Shown here piece by piece: positions 21,575 through 32,892 of a DNA stretch of 40,943 nt. The translations under genes were made by a program, and so were the position numbers. The notes beneath the pieces were generated by a model that did not search any database, was not told the origin of the DNA, and worked only from the letters and a program-made list of their open reading frames with translations. The number at the start of each line of letters is the position of its first letter. Within the stretch, counting starts at the first letter, position 1. The stretch is from contig JAKSVS010000006.1 in assembly GCA_024407815.1 (NCBI GenBank), positions 1-40,943 of the forward strand. The letters run 5' to 3'. The stretch is from Mycoplasmoidaceae bacterium (lineage in GTDB: Bacteria > Bacillota_I > Bacilli_A > Mycoplasmatales > Mycoplasmoidaceae).

Positions 21575-23411
21575 GTCTCTTATTTGTTATATGGTTTTTA
21601 ATTATTGCCACATCAACTAAGTTTATTCCTGAAATTCTGCTTACCTGTTCAAGATCAAGTGGTTTAATTCTGTTTAGCTTATCAATTGCTTCAAGAGTCA
21701 AGTTAGGAACTTGTTTGTAATCTTTGATACTTGTTAATAAACACTTAGATAGATTAGACAATTTTTTAATTGTCTTTAGTTGGTTTGCAATATATCCTTC
21801 GAATTTGATATTAATATCAATCTTCTTGCAAATATCAGGATTAATGTTTTTAACATTACATGTTTTCAATACATCAAATGATTTAATTTCCGGTCGCTTA
21901 ATCAATTGATATAAAGTGTAATTACCACACTTGTATTGTTTTAGTAGTTTTTTATTCTGACAAACTTTATGAGCTTTCAAATATTTTATTTGCGCGTTAA
22001 AAACATTTAAATCTTTTTTATATTGAGCGTAAACTTCTTTTCTAACTAGCCCAATTTTCTTACCATATTCAATCAAACGCTCCTGAGCGTTATCGTTTCT
22101 TAAATATAAACGATGTTCAGCTCTTGATGTTAGCAGACGATATGGTTCAGTTATACCTTTGGTCATAATGTCGTCAGTTAAAACGCCTAAATATGATTCT
22201 GACCTTTTAAGAATTAGAGGTTTGTTCTTTTTAATGCCTAAAACGGCATTAATACCAGCAAGCAATCCTTGACCAGCGGCTTCTTCATATCCAGAAGTAC
22301 CATTAATTTGCCCAGCACAGAACAAACCATTAATTGCTTTTAATTCATAATTCAATTTTAATTGAGTTGGGTCAATAGCATCATACTCAATTGCATAAGC
22401 ATATCTTAAGAACAATGCTTTTTCTAAACCCGGAACTGTATGAACAATCTTTTCTTGAGTTGCTCGATCAAAACTTGTTGATAAACCTTGTAAATACATT
22501 GAATCTCAACTAGCTGATTCAGGCTCAATAAATACTTGATGTCTTGTTTTGTCTGCAAAACGCATTACTTTATCTTCGATACTTGGACAATATCTTGGAC
22601 CAATAGAATGGATTCGACCTGAATACATTGCAGATTTAGAAATGTTATCTCTAATAATCTTATGCGTTTTTTCATTTGTGTATGTCAAATGACATACTGT
22701 TTGCTTTTTGTATGGCAAAATAGTTGGTTGATAGTGTTCAAATGCTAATTTATCATTTGTTCCTGGTTCAACTTGCATCTTCTTAAAGTTAATGCTTGAT
22801 TTCAAAATTCTTGGTGGTGTTCCAGTTTTTAGTCTAATTAATTTAATACCATGTTCAATCATACTATCTGAAAGATAGTTGGCACCTTCTTGACCACTTG
22901 GGCCTTCGTGGCGTTGTTCTTCTCCACGATGACAAATTGGCTTTAAGTATGTACCAGTCGTAAGTACCATCGCTTTACACATATATGTGGCTTCGCCACA
23001 TTTTACACCACTAAGCTTTTTGTTCTTAATTATTAATTCTTTAGCTTCATCAATTATCAAAGTTAGATTCTTTTGTTTTTTTATAGCTCCAACTCAAAAA
23101 TCATGATATTTGACTTTGTCAATTTGAGCTCTTAGTGCTCAAACTCCAGCTCCTTTAGCAGCATTTAAAAGTTTCATTTGTAATTGGGCATTATCAGCAG
23201 CAATTGCCTGCATGCCACCTAGTGCATCAATTTCTCTAGTAACAACACCTTTAGCTGGTCCGCCTACAGAAGGATTACAAGGGCAATCACCGATATGTTC
23301 TTCATTTAATGTAATTAATGCAGTATTCATGCCTAAATGAGCAGCTGCGAAAGCTGCTTCAAGTCCAGCATGACCTGCACCTATAACTATCACATCAAAT
23401 GGTTTTTTCAT
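21567..23411 (-). CDS. mnmG: tRNA uridine-5-carboxymethylaminomethyl(34) synthesis enzyme MnmG
   Basis: 614 aa, FAD-dependent partner of MnmE in wobble-uridine modification. FAD-binding motif [19 protein letters not shown] is at the N-terminus, with [46 protein letters not shown], and a [24 protein letters not shown] segment. The C-terminal helical MnmE/tRNA-binding region is complete ([12 protein letters not shown]). TATAAT ends 10 nt before the ATG with no Shine-Dalgarno. Confidence 0.97.
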
Positions 23412-23421
23412 AGCGCTATAT

Positions 23422-23427
23422 ATTATA
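23422..23427 (-). promoter_or_regulatory. -10 box of mnmG
   Basis: TATAAT between the tRNA terminator and the mnmG ATG; spacing implies a leaderless or near-leaderless mRNA. Confidence 0.45.
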
Positions 23428-23456
23428 AAAATAAAAATAGCACATAGTGCTATTTT
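23428..23456 (-). terminator. Intrinsic terminator after tRNA-Gln
   Basis: Perfect 10-bp stem AAAATAGCAC / GTGCTATTTT with a 3-nt loop, then T-rich sequence on the minus strand. Confidence 0.85.
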
Positions 23457-23463
23457 CTTAATA

Positions 23464-23538
23464 TGGCTGGAACAGTAGGATTCGAACCTACACATGCAAG
23501 GGTCAGAACCTTGTGCCTTTCCGTTTGGCTATGTTCCA
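23464..23538 (-). tRNA. tRNA-Gln (anticodon CUG)
   Basis: 75 nt including encoded CCA. The acceptor stem TGGAACA/TGTTCCA has the U1-A72 pair typical of tRNA-Gln. D arm GCC-AAACGGAAA-GGC, anticodon arm CAAGG-TTCTGAC-CCTTG, T arm GTAGG-TTCGAAT-CCTAC, discriminator G. The anticodon is CTG, reading CAG. Small AT-rich mollicute genomes generally rely on the UUG isoacceptor; one must exist elsewhere to read CAA. Confidence 0.93.
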
Positions 23539-23551
23539 ATAGGAAAGTATG

Positions 23552-23557
23552 ATTATA
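23552..23557 (-). promoter_or_regulatory. -10 box of tRNA-Gln
   Basis: TATAAT 14 nt upstream of the tRNA 5' end, inside a palindromic stretch (AAAGTAT ... ATACTTT around GATTATAATC). Confidence 0.5.
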
Positions 23558-23629
23558 ATCTATACTTTTCTGAAAATAAATGTAAAACCAGCTGAAGCAG
23601 TGTTTTTTCCCACTTTTCTTACTTATTAT

Positions 23630-23664
23630 AAAAAATAAAAATAGCGCATTGCTGCGCTATTTTT
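23630..23664 (-). terminator. Intrinsic terminator of rnpB
   Basis: Perfect 12-bp stem (AAAATAGCGCA-type arms, 4-nt loop) followed by T-rich sequence on the minus strand, immediately after the rnpB 3' end. Confidence 0.9.
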
Positions 23665-23667
23665 CCT

Positions 23668-24028
23668 TTTGTCTGACATAACCCATGTTCTGTTTGGTCA
23701 ATCATTTATCTATAAAGCAATTAGGTGCCTTATGGGCATGTTCTTTTACTTTATCAATCTATTGATTCAATTCTCAATAGATCATTCCCTTACCAAAATT
23801 TAGGTTTCTTGCTTGTGGGGTTTACCGCGTTTCATCTAAATATTTCTATCTAGCTCGTCTCTGTGGTACTATTAAAGCTTTTTCATGGTCTTACGACTTT
23901 AGATATAGCTTTCCGTCATTGGGATGCTGTGACTTATTAATTAATCACACACAATCACTACAAGGTTAACACCTTGTGCAAGCATGGAGTTTCCTCTATT
24001 GTTGCCAACAGCGATTGACTGTTAGACC
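23668..24028 (-). ncRNA. rnpB: RNase P RNA (type B)
   Basis: About 360 nt; the catalytic RNA that trims tRNA 5' leaders. Conserved landmarks in order on the minus strand: GAGGAAACTCCATGC (P4 5' half region), CCACAGAGACGAG, GATGAAACGCGGTAAACCCC, and near the 3' end AACATGGGTTATGTCAGAC. The ends pair (GTCTAACA with TGTCAGAC) as helix P1. Length and layout fit the Bacillus/mollicute B type. TATAAT lies just upstream, overlapping the end of polC. Exact termini are estimated from P1. Confidence 0.92.
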
Positions 24029-24033
24029 ATTGT

Positions 24034-24039
24034 ATTATA
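24034..24039 (-). promoter_or_regulatory. -10 box of rnpB
   Basis: TATAAT located 6 nt before the inferred rnpB 5' end and just after the polC stop codon. Confidence 0.5.
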
Positions 24040-24041
24040 CA

Positions 24042-27000
24042 CTAAAACAAAGTCATTTGTTCATCATCAGGTAAACCAGATAATGCACCAAGTGCTTTTA
24101 GTTTACCAATCAAAGTTGTAGACAACTTTGTTCTGTTCTGTAAGTCAGTAATTGAAGTAAATGGCCGCTCATTTCTTGCTTTTACTATTGACTTGGCAAA
24201 TTCTTCTCCAAGACCGCTCAAAGAAGAGAATGGGGCAAGAATTGAGTTACCTTGAGGAATAAAATCAGTAGCAGCTGATTTGTTAATATCAATATTAAGA
24301 ATATTGATATCACGAGCAAACATTTCAAGACAAACTTCAAAAACAGGAATTAAATCTTCTTGTTTCTTTTCTAATTTTAATTCGGGTTTCTTTGAGCCTT
24401 TTCTCTTTTTATAGTCTTCAAATACTTTTTTAACTTCGACTGGACCTTTAATAACAGTCTCGATGTCAAAGACATCGGATCTTATTGAAAACAAGACAGC
24501 ATAGAACTGAGTTGGATAATAAACTTTATATCAAGCAGTTCTAATAGCATCAAGAACATAAGCGGTTGCATGAGCCTTTGGGAATAAATATCGAATCTTA
24601 TTACATGAATCAATATACCATTGTGGGACCTTAGCATTTTTCATCGCATCTTCATATTCTTTAGGCAAAGGTTTGGCTGCATTGTTCTTTCGAACAAACT
24701 CAACAATTTTAAAAGCTGTTTTTTCTTCTACTCCGCTATTAACAAGGAAATAGAAAATGTCTTCTCGACAGGCAGCTGTTTGATTTAGTTTTAAACCGTT
24801 TTTAATTAATTCATCAGCATTACCATCTCATACACCTGTTCCGTGACTTAATCCAGAAATTCTAATTAAGTCACCAACACATGTTGGTTTTGTCTTAGCA
24901 ATTATTCTCTTAGTTTGATATGTACGGAATTCTGGCAAGCCTTGTGTTGCAATTTGTTCCTGATCATAATTTTCATCAATAATACCCATAGATTTGCTAT
25001 TAGCAAATAATTGCAATACTTTCTCATCATGATTTGGAATCGTTCTGGGGTCAACTCCTGTAACATCATAAAGATGTTTCAATATTGTTGGTTCATCATG
25101 ACCAAGAATATCAAACTTAAGTAGGTTTTTATCAATACTATGGAAATCAAAGTGTGTTGTGTATCAACCTTTGGTTTTATCGTTAGATGGATAATTGTAT
25201 GGTGTAAATTCGGTAACTTCGTGTTCAGTTGGAACAATAACGATACCACCAGGGTGTTGTCCTGTTGTTCTTTTAACTCCAACACATTTTGCTGCTAATG
25301 CAGATGTTAAGGCCGTTGAGACTTTAATATTTGGATTAGTTTGTTCGTAGTATGATTTAACATACCCAATAGCTGTCTTAACTTCGACAGTTCCAATTGT
25401 ACCAGCTCTAAATGTATGACCCTCACCAAACATGTCTCTAATAAATTTGTGAGCTTTAGATTGATACTCACCAGAGAAGTTTAGGTCGATATCTGGTATT
25501 TTGTCTGCTTTAACACCAAGGAATGAAGAGAATGGTATGTTGTGTCCATTTCTTATCATGTCTTGTCCACAATGTGGACATTTCTTAGGTGGTAAATCAA
25601 ATCCATCAACTGTTGTATCAGAATAAACTTCATAATGTTTACACTTAGGGCACACATAGTGTGGCGGTAGTGGATTAATTTCAGAAATGTCAGCTAAGAA
25701 AGCAACAATTGATGAACCAACTGATCCTCTTGATCCAACTAAATAACCTTCCTTGTTTGATTTTTCAACCAACATATGGCTGATCCAATAAATTACTTCG
25801 TAACCTTTTGAAAAGATACCAGTTAATTCGGTATTAATTCTATCAAGAATATCTTTGTCAATTGGATCACCATATATTTTCTTTGCATTTTTCATTACTA
25901 AATCGTGTAGCTTTTCTTTGCAACCTGGCATATTCGGTTTGCACAATGCATCATCACGATCATCAATTGGTTCGATAGTTTCTATTTGATTTGCAAACAA
26001 AACTGTATTCTCAATTACTATTTGTTGAACTAAATTTTTATCTTTGATAAAACTAAATGCTTCAAACATTTGGTCTGTTGTTAAACAGTGTAAGTCAGGA
26101 ACGAATGTTGTTCCATCATGACGATATAATGGGTGACGTTTACCACCCAATTGTTTTGTATAAACGTATATTTCATGAAACCTTCGTTCATATGGCATCA
26201 AATAATAAGCATCTGATACTGCACAAACTTTTTTATTCTGCTTTAAAGCAGTATTAATAATTTTCTCTAAAGCTTTAGTTGTATCTTTCTTACCTATTTT
26301 TTCTTGAATAGCTAAGTGCTCAATATTTTTTGCTGGAGCAACAAAAATATAATCATATTTTTTAAATTTGCTTTCAAATATGTTTGTTGGTTCACTAATA
26401 GCCGATTCTCAGATGTCGCCCTCGAATGGTGATGGACAAATAATTAAATTATCATGGTATGGTTCAAAGTCATCAAAGTGTAGCTTTGGTTGGCCATTAG
26501 ACAAAACAGCAACTTCTTGATCATCATCTTTTTGATAAAGTTGTTTTGTCAAGGCAAGTGAAAGCAAATCGAAAAGGTTTTTTAAACCTTTTTTATTTTT
26601 TACATAAACATCAACGATGTAACCTCGTCTACTTGCTCGCAAAGCTGCTGTTTGTAACTTTTCATTAATATCTTTTATATTTTCAATATGTTCATCAGTT
26701 GTTAAACGTTTGATAAAATATTTTCAAACTTCTAACAAATATTCACTATCTTTATCAGCACGGTGTGCTTCGAGTGGATTGTATTCAATATGTAGCTTAC
26801 TAACTAAAGTACCTAAAGTGTGTTTTGAGAACTTTTTATTCAATGCATGTGATATTTCTAGTGTATCAATTAAACAATTATTAATTGGTTCAACATTGAA
26901 TCGATCACATAACTTATTTAAAAAGTTTAAGTCAAATTTAATACCGTTATGAGCAATTAAAACATCATTGCCAATTCATTGCTTTATTTTTAATAAAGCA

Positions 27001-28469
27001 TCCTTTTGACTTAAACCATCTTTAACCATGTCGTTAGTGATATGGCTTAATGTCATGGCGATATTTGTTAATGGTTTTGTTGGTTTAACAAAGAAATCGA
27101 TTCTATCGACAATGTCACCATTTTTAAACTTGATGGCACCAAATTCTATAAGATCGTCAAACTCAGGATACAATCCTGTTGTTTCAATATCGAATATAAC
27201 ATAATCGGCATCAACAATTTGTTTATCAACAGGATTGACAACAACTGGAATAAATTTATCAATTATTTCAAACTCACATCCGTATAGAGGTTTAATTAAT
27301 GGATTTTTTCTTTGTGCGTGAAAAATATCAGGAATAGACTGAACGTTATTACGTTCAAGAATTCCTATGGCATTGTAATTGCAAGCTTTTACATATTCAT
27401 AAATTTTTGCAGGAGAATCAAGTCCATCATATGCAGTCATATTAGAATGCATCAATAACTCAACTCTTTTGTTTTTAGCTTCATCTTTTGGAATTAAGAA
27501 GCTTGGTTTTGGTGCATGGCACATCTTCTCAATTCAACCAGTAATTTCAAAATTACTAAAATTATTGCTTTCTAATCTTGCTCTAACATTGATTCAATCG
27601 CCGACTTTAAATGTCTCAACAAACTCTTTAGGCATTCTTGGTTTGCTTCATTTATTTTGTTTATATTTTGAAGGATCGTTAGGAATAAAATAAGTACAAG
27701 ATAACGCTCCGTCAGCATAATCAAATATATTGAAAATATGTCTTACACCAGAACCGCGTGTCTCCTTTTTTTCAATTGAAACTATCTCCCCAGCGAAGTT
27801 GTAATAATTTTTACCAACTAGTTCATTATCGATGTCTTTTAACTTAACAAAATCACCAGAAACTCTAAACATTCGGTCATATTGTTCTTGAGTAGAAAGC
27901 ATCTTTTGACTTTGTTTAATCATTTTATCTATATCACGTTTGCGGTTGTTTTCGGCTTCAAGCATTCTATTTTGTTTTTCTTTATCAAGAACATAGTTAA
28001 CGCCTTTAATATCGAAACGAGCGTTAACCAAGAAAAGTAACAATTCTTTTTCAATTTCTTTTAGTTTTGCTAACTGTAAATCAGAAACATATAAAATATT
28101 TATTATTTTATCTTTCACACTATAGTTTGATGGTTTAAGTATGTCATGCAAAATAAAATGGTTTGGGTAATTTTTATTTAATCAGTCATTAATGTAATCA
28201 CCCATCTTTGAATAGTCTTGATCAACACCACTAGAATTAATCACTATTTCTAAACTTTCCTTTGGAAAGTTAACTAGCTTGCGATAGATTTTTGTCGGAA
28301 GCGTTTTTTGAGTTGTAATAAATAATGCCACTTTATTGTTTGTAGCATTTGGCATCTTAATTTCAAAATCACAATCATCGATAATGGCAGCGATTTCATC
28401 GCTGTTCAAAATCTTTGCTTGTAATAAAAAAGTTTTAACTCGTTCTTTAGGCGCCTTATGTATTTTCAT
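24042..28469 (-). CDS. polC: DNA polymerase III alpha subunit, PolC type
   Basis: 1475 aa replicative polymerase of low-GC Gram-positive lineages. Order: N-terminal domains, OB fold (residues about 225-300), PHP-like region from about 343 (VELLMHSNMTAYDGL, with degraded metal ligands), and the 3'-5' exonuclease inserted in PHP (YVIFDIETTGLYPE near 425, later AHNGIKFDLNFL). The polymerase core has YLVGSRGSVGSS, a zinc finger (CPKCKHYE...CPHCGQD, about 940-965) and the acidic site IPDIDLNFSGEYQ (about 990). GTIGTVEVKTAIGYVK and RTTGQHPGGIVI follow. The full 4.4-kb frame is uninterrupted. TATAAT ends 11 nt before the ATG. Confidence 0.97.
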
Positions 28470-28480
28470 ATGTTAAAAAA

Positions 28481-28486
28481 ATTATA
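28481..28486 (-). promoter_or_regulatory. -10 box of polC
   Basis: TATAAT in the 39-nt dxr-polC gap, 11 nt before the ATG; no Shine-Dalgarno. Confidence 0.45.
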
Positions 28487-28508
28487 TAAAAAATAAATAC
28501 ATTAGTAT

Positions 28509-29588
28509 TTATTTTCAATATTTTATTGAGGCTAATCTAACATAACGATCAAATTTATATAAATCATCCATTGTCTTTATTGGCCTTAGCTTTATATGTT
28601 TAACAGTATTTTCAATGTATTGAACAATTTGATCAAACCTTAACATTTTTTCTTTAAACATGTGAATTGCTACTTCATCAGCAGCATTAATTATTACCGC
28701 TAGACTATTTGTTTTATCGTTAATAATATCATATGCTCAGCTAATTGGTTTGATGTTGTCCATCTTAACTAACACGTCTGTTGAATGTTTTGCTTGAATA
28801 GTTTTTGGTAACTTATAGTTAAAATTAGTTAGTGCTCAGGCTATCGGTCCTGTCATTAGTGGTTTTGATTCACTAAATAAGAATTGACCATTACCAAGCA
28901 TAATAGCCGAGTGAATTATTGATGTTGGATCATGAAGAACACTAATTTTATTAGTGCCAAAATAATGATACGCTTCAACAACTTCAAAACATTTGTTTAT
29001 TAATGTGTTGGAATCGATTGTTATTTTTGATCCCATTTTTCAATTCTTGTGGGTTGTTGCTTGCTCGTAGGTAATCTTCTTCAACTTTTCTTTAGAAAAA
29101 TTAAAATATTTTCCACCAGAGCAAGTTATATAAAGTTGATTAACATCACCATTCTTACAATGCAATAATTGCAAATACAAATTTGTATGCTCAGAGTCAA
29201 TTGGTATAACTTTTAAGTTATATTTTTTTGCCATCTTAAAAATATATCAACCAGCAACAACAACTGATTCTTTGTTGGCAAGAGCTATATCACACTTGTT
29301 GTTGATAGCCGCCAGCGTTCCTTCAAGACCAGCAAAACCAATTATGGCATTAACAACCAAATCGGGTTTTGCTTTTTTAATCAACTGATTAAAGGTTGAG
29401 CAATTTCCTTTTTTTGTGTCAGAACAACACAATGAATACTTGATTTTATTTTCTTTAACAAGCTTTGTGCCAAGTGAGACATTATTATTAAAACTGCAAC
29501 CAACAATTTTAAAACCAAGCTTTTTAGCTATGCTAACAGCTTGTGTTCCGATTAAACCAGTTATTCCTAGAATACAGATGGATTTCAT
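28509..29588 (-). CDS. dxr: 1-deoxy-D-xylulose 5-phosphate reductoisomerase
   Basis: 359 aa. Dxr makes MEP from DXP, the committed step of the non-mevalonate isoprenoid route. NADPH fold: [19 protein letters not shown]; then [15 protein letters not shown] and [12 protein letters not shown]. Metal/substrate site: IDSEH (D131-S132-E133), TCSGGKYF (family SGGPF), [19 protein letters not shown] and NKCFEVVEA. Internal TGAs are Trp. The start at 29588 begins exactly at the Rossmann strand; an in-frame ATG at 29612 is possible. It overlaps the cdsA 3' end by 22 nt. Confidence 0.93.
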
Positions 29589-30685
29589 AAGTATGATAAA
29601 CCTGTGTGACATCCAGGATTGAATTCGATTATCAACTGGATTACTACTGTAAATATAAAATATAAAGAGAAAACAAATATTAATGAATCAATTCGGTCAA
29701 GAATTCCACCATGACCAGGAATTAGATTACTAAAGTCTTTAATATTAAATCTTCTTTTGCAGAAGCTAAAGAACAAGTCGCCAGCAACACTTGTGATCAT
29801 CATTGCTAAACCAAAAACAATAAATATAGCTCAGTAATATGGCTGAGTAACAGTATTATCATTTATTGTTCATTGGCAACCAATAAGGCGGAATAAAGTG
29901 TGATCTTTAGCTTCGGCTCCTGAAATAAAGAATAAACCGACCATTCCTAAAAAGACAGCTAGGTTAACAACAAAACTAAAGATTAAACCTTCTCAAGTTT
30001 TGTTTGGACTAATTTTTGGTGTCATCTTGTGTTTGCCAAAAGTTGAACCACCAAGGTAGGCCAAAACATCTGTTCCGCTTGATAAAACAATTAAGAATAT
30101 GAACGTAGTTCAAGAGTGAAAGATTGTTGTATAAACAAACCCAACAAAGAAAACGTTAAGCATCAACATTAATAGTGGATACCAAATTCTTGTTCTTTTA
30201 GCAACATAAACAATATGTCTTGACATGTAGACTCAAATTAGTGTAGATAATATTGTAAAGAACAATACACCAACTAGCATAGCTAACAAGAAATAACGGA
30301 ACGGTTCAACATTATCTATTTTTCGATCAGCAAAAAATAATTTGTATCTTGTACCAATTAGAAATACTGATGCGGCAATTGTCATAGTGAATAATGCAAT
30401 TGCAGTAAAAATAAAGATTCCTTTATATCTTGCAAAACATAAGTTAGTTATTTCTTTGGCAACAAAATAAATTATTGGTACAAGCATCAAAACATTTAAA
30501 AAATTCAAAATAATTTGAATTTTAGATAAAGTGTCTTGGTCTAGTGATGCTACTGGGCCAAACCAATTTGGATTAAAAAAAACTAATAGTAATGTGTATA
30601 AAAGATAAAAACTACCAACAAAGATCGCACTTTTTGTTCGTGTTAAAAACGTTTTTGCTATTAGTTTTTTCTTTTCAACAGGCAT
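29567..30685 (-). CDS. cdsA: Phosphatidate cytidylyltransferase
   Basis: 372 aa integral membrane enzyme making CDP-diacylglycerol from phosphatidate and CTP, upstream of cardiolipin and phosphatidylglycerol synthesis (see cls at 32893). About 8 hydrophobic segments. The CDS signature is clear: SPNKTWEGLIFSF, then [34 protein letters not shown]. The frame extends past a TGA (Trp) to TAG at 29567. It starts 3 nt after the frr stop. The uppS gene usually found between frr and cdsA is absent. Confidence 0.94.
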
Positions 30686-30688
30686 AAA

Positions 30689-31243
30689 TTATAAAGACAT
30701 TAGGTCTTTTTCTTTTCTTGCAAATTGTTCTTCTAGCTTTTTGTTAGCTTCTTTTGTTATTTTATTTAATTGATCTTCGTAGTACCTAATGTCATCATCT
30801 GATACATCAGGAGCTTTCTTATATTTAGCTTGAACATCTTGTCTTACTGAACGAAGTTTTTGCACAGCTTGATTGTAGTATTCCTTTGCTTTCTTAGCTG
30901 CTTCTTTTCTTATTTCTTCGGTTAAGGGAGCAAAAATGATCCGAATACAATCAGGGTTAACCTGAGGGTTAACTTTGTATTCGGATTCAGCTAAAGCTTT
31001 AGCAATATCTTTAACTAAACTTCGATCATATGGTTTAATGACTAATTGTCTAGCATCAACTGCTTGAACATTAGCTAGTTGCATTAATGGAGTCATTTCA
31101 CCATATGCAGGAACCTTAAGTTGATTAAACATATTTGGATTAACTCTTTCAGAGTTAATTTTTTGAAATTCGTTTTGTAGATAAGTAAAAACTGTTTGTG
31201 AGTTTTTATCAAACTCCGCTTTTAGGACATTTCAATCAACCAT
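30689..31243 (-). CDS. frr: Ribosome recycling factor
   Basis: 184 aa, full family length. It splits post-termination ribosomes with EF-G. Diagnostic segments: SERVNPNMFNQLKVPAYGEMTPLMQLANV, DARQLVIKPYDRSLVKDIAKAL, and IRIIFAPLTEEIRKEAAKKAKEY. AAGGAGAAC precedes the ATG. Within the tsf-pyrH-frr-cdsA-dxr cluster. Confidence 0.96.
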
Positions 31244-31254
31244 TATTGTTCTCC

Positions 31255-31959
31255 TTATTTATGAATATGAGTGAATTTAGTTTTCTTTTTAAAAGTCTTG
31301 ATAATGCTGTCTTTTGCTAAAACATCAAAGACATAAATGTCAATGTTGTTTTCTAGACACAATGTTAGGGCTGGCAAATCCATAACCTTTAATTGTTTTT
31401 CAATTGCCCCTTGGAATGTTATTGACTTAATAAATTTAGCATTCTTGTTTTTATTTGGGTCAGCAGTGTAGACTCCGTCTACACCATCTTTTCCCATTAA
31501 AATGAAATCAGCACGCATGTCGATTGCTCTAATTGCACAAGCTGTATCTGTTGTGAAGAATGGGTGACCAGTTCCACCGGCAAAGATTATTACTTTGCCT
31601 TCGGCAATATCATCGTTAATTTTATCGATAGCAATCTTTTTTGTTATTCTATCAACTTCTAGTGCTGAATAAACTTCAGCTTTAACACCAATCTTATGAA
31701 GGGTTTCTTTGAAAGCAATACCATTCATAATTGTTGAAAGCATACCCATGTAGTCAGCATTGGCTCTTCTGAATGCTTTGTCCTTAGTCATGTTGCCTCT
31801 TCAGATGTTACCACCACCAAGAACTAATCCAACAGCGACAGTTTTATTTAAAACTGCTAGCTGTTTGCATAAGTCTAAAAGTTTCTTGTTGTTAAAAATT
31901 TCTGAGCCTGTTCCTCTTATGGCCCCACCAGATATTTTGACTAACACTCTTTTTTTCAT
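31255..31959 (-). CDS. pyrH: Uridylate kinase
   Basis: 234 aa amino-acid-kinase-fold UMP kinase. Motifs: RVLVKISGGAIRG at the N-terminus, GLVLGGGNIWRG, ANADYMGMLSTIMNG, and FAGGTGHPFFTTDTACAIRA, followed by GKDGVDGVYTADP. The gene begins with ATG and an A7 tract that is in frame. It starts one base after the tsf stop. Confidence 0.96.
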
Positions 31960-31960
31960 T

Positions 31961-32839
31961 TTATTTTCCCGTTTGTTCAGCTACCTCAGCTGCAAAGTTA
32001 GATTCCTTCTTTTCAATTCCTTCACCAACTTCGTATCTTACGAAGCTTAATACTTTAATACCTTTAGATGCAAGGAATTTGCCTACTGTAATAGTTGGTT
32101 CAAAATCAAATTCTTGGTTGAACAAACAAACTTCGGCAAGTCGCTTTTGCATTCTTCCTTCAACAATTTTTTGCAAAAAATGTGCAGGTTTATTTCCTGT
32201 TTGGCTTGTTTTTTCAATAATTGCCTTTTCAGCAGCAACCCACTTTGAATCAACTTGACTAGCATCAACAAACTTTGGATTTCTTGCAACTATGTGCATA
32301 CAAATTTGTTTCTTTAATAAATCATCAACTTTCTTATCAAACAAACAAATAGCACCGTATTTTTTGTTTGCATGTTGGTAAATACCAACATCTTGTTCAC
32401 CAGTCGCAACTAGTCTATTAAATCTTCTAACATTGATTTTTTCGCCGATCTTACCAGTTAGACCATCGCATGCTGATTGAACAGTTTCACCATCAGCAAG
32501 TTTTAATCCTTTAACCACTTCAGCGTTATCACATTGTGAATCAGCAACAACTTTCATTATTGAATCACAAAGTTTTGTGAAGTTTTCGTTTTTAGCAGCG
32601 AAGTCAGTTTGGGTGTTAATTTCTATTAGGTATGCAGAATTAGCATTCTTTCCAACTAAAACAACACCCTCAGCAGCGATAGCTCCAGCTTTCTTAGCTG
32701 CTTTTGCTAATCCTTTTTCTCTTAAATATTTAACAGCAAGTTCAAGATTGTCATTGTTTTGAACAAGTGCGTTCTTACAATCAACAAAACCAGCTTGCGT
32801 CATGTCTCTTAATTGTTTAATTAACTTAGCGTCAGCCAT
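31961..32839 (-). CDS. tsf: Elongation factor Ts
   Basis: 292 aa nucleotide-exchange factor for EF-Tu. The N-terminal UBA-like domain has KLIKQLRDMTQAGFVDCKNAL, then KYLREKGLAKAAKKAGAIAAEG and the EF-Tu contact motif TQTDFAAKNENF. The dimerisation domains follow, ending FVRYEVGEGIEKK. First gene of the cluster, with GAGGT before the ATG and a TATAAT about 30 nt upstream. The usual upstream neighbour rpsB is at 19119 instead. Confidence 0.97.
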   Translation of the reverse strand: MADAKLIKQLRDMTQAGFVDCKNALVQNNDNLELAVKYLREKGLAKAAKKAGAIAAEGVVLVGKNANSAYLIEINTQTDFAAKNENFTKLCDSIMKVVADSQCDNAEVVKGLKLADGETVQSACDGLTGKIGEKINVRRFNRLVATGEQDVGIYQHANKKYGAICLFDKKVDDLLKKQICMHIVARNPKFVDASQVDSKWVAAEKAIIEKTSQTGNKPAHFLQKIVEGRMQKRLAEVCLFNQEFDFEPTITVGKFLASKGIKVLSFVRYEVGEGIEKKESNFAAEVAEQTGK

Positions 32840-32869
32840 TTTTACCTCTACTATAATATTATTTTGTAT

Positions 32870-32879
32870 ATTATATAAT
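32870..32879. promoter_or_regulatory. Divergent overlapping -10 boxes (tsf operon / cls)
   Basis: ATTATATAAT gives TATAAT on both strands. The minus-strand copy leaves a roughly 30-nt leader with a GAGGT Shine-Dalgarno before tsf. The plus-strand copy ends 13 nt before the cls ATG, which has no Shine-Dalgarno. Confidence 0.55.
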
Positions 32880-32892
32880 TAATATATTAATT

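Noticed and set aside
23668..24028. Possible tmRNA in the gene-free stretch before polC
   Set aside because: GAGGAAACTCCATGC, GGTAAACCCC and end pairing identify RNase P RNA; no tag-peptide or tRNA-Ala-like part.
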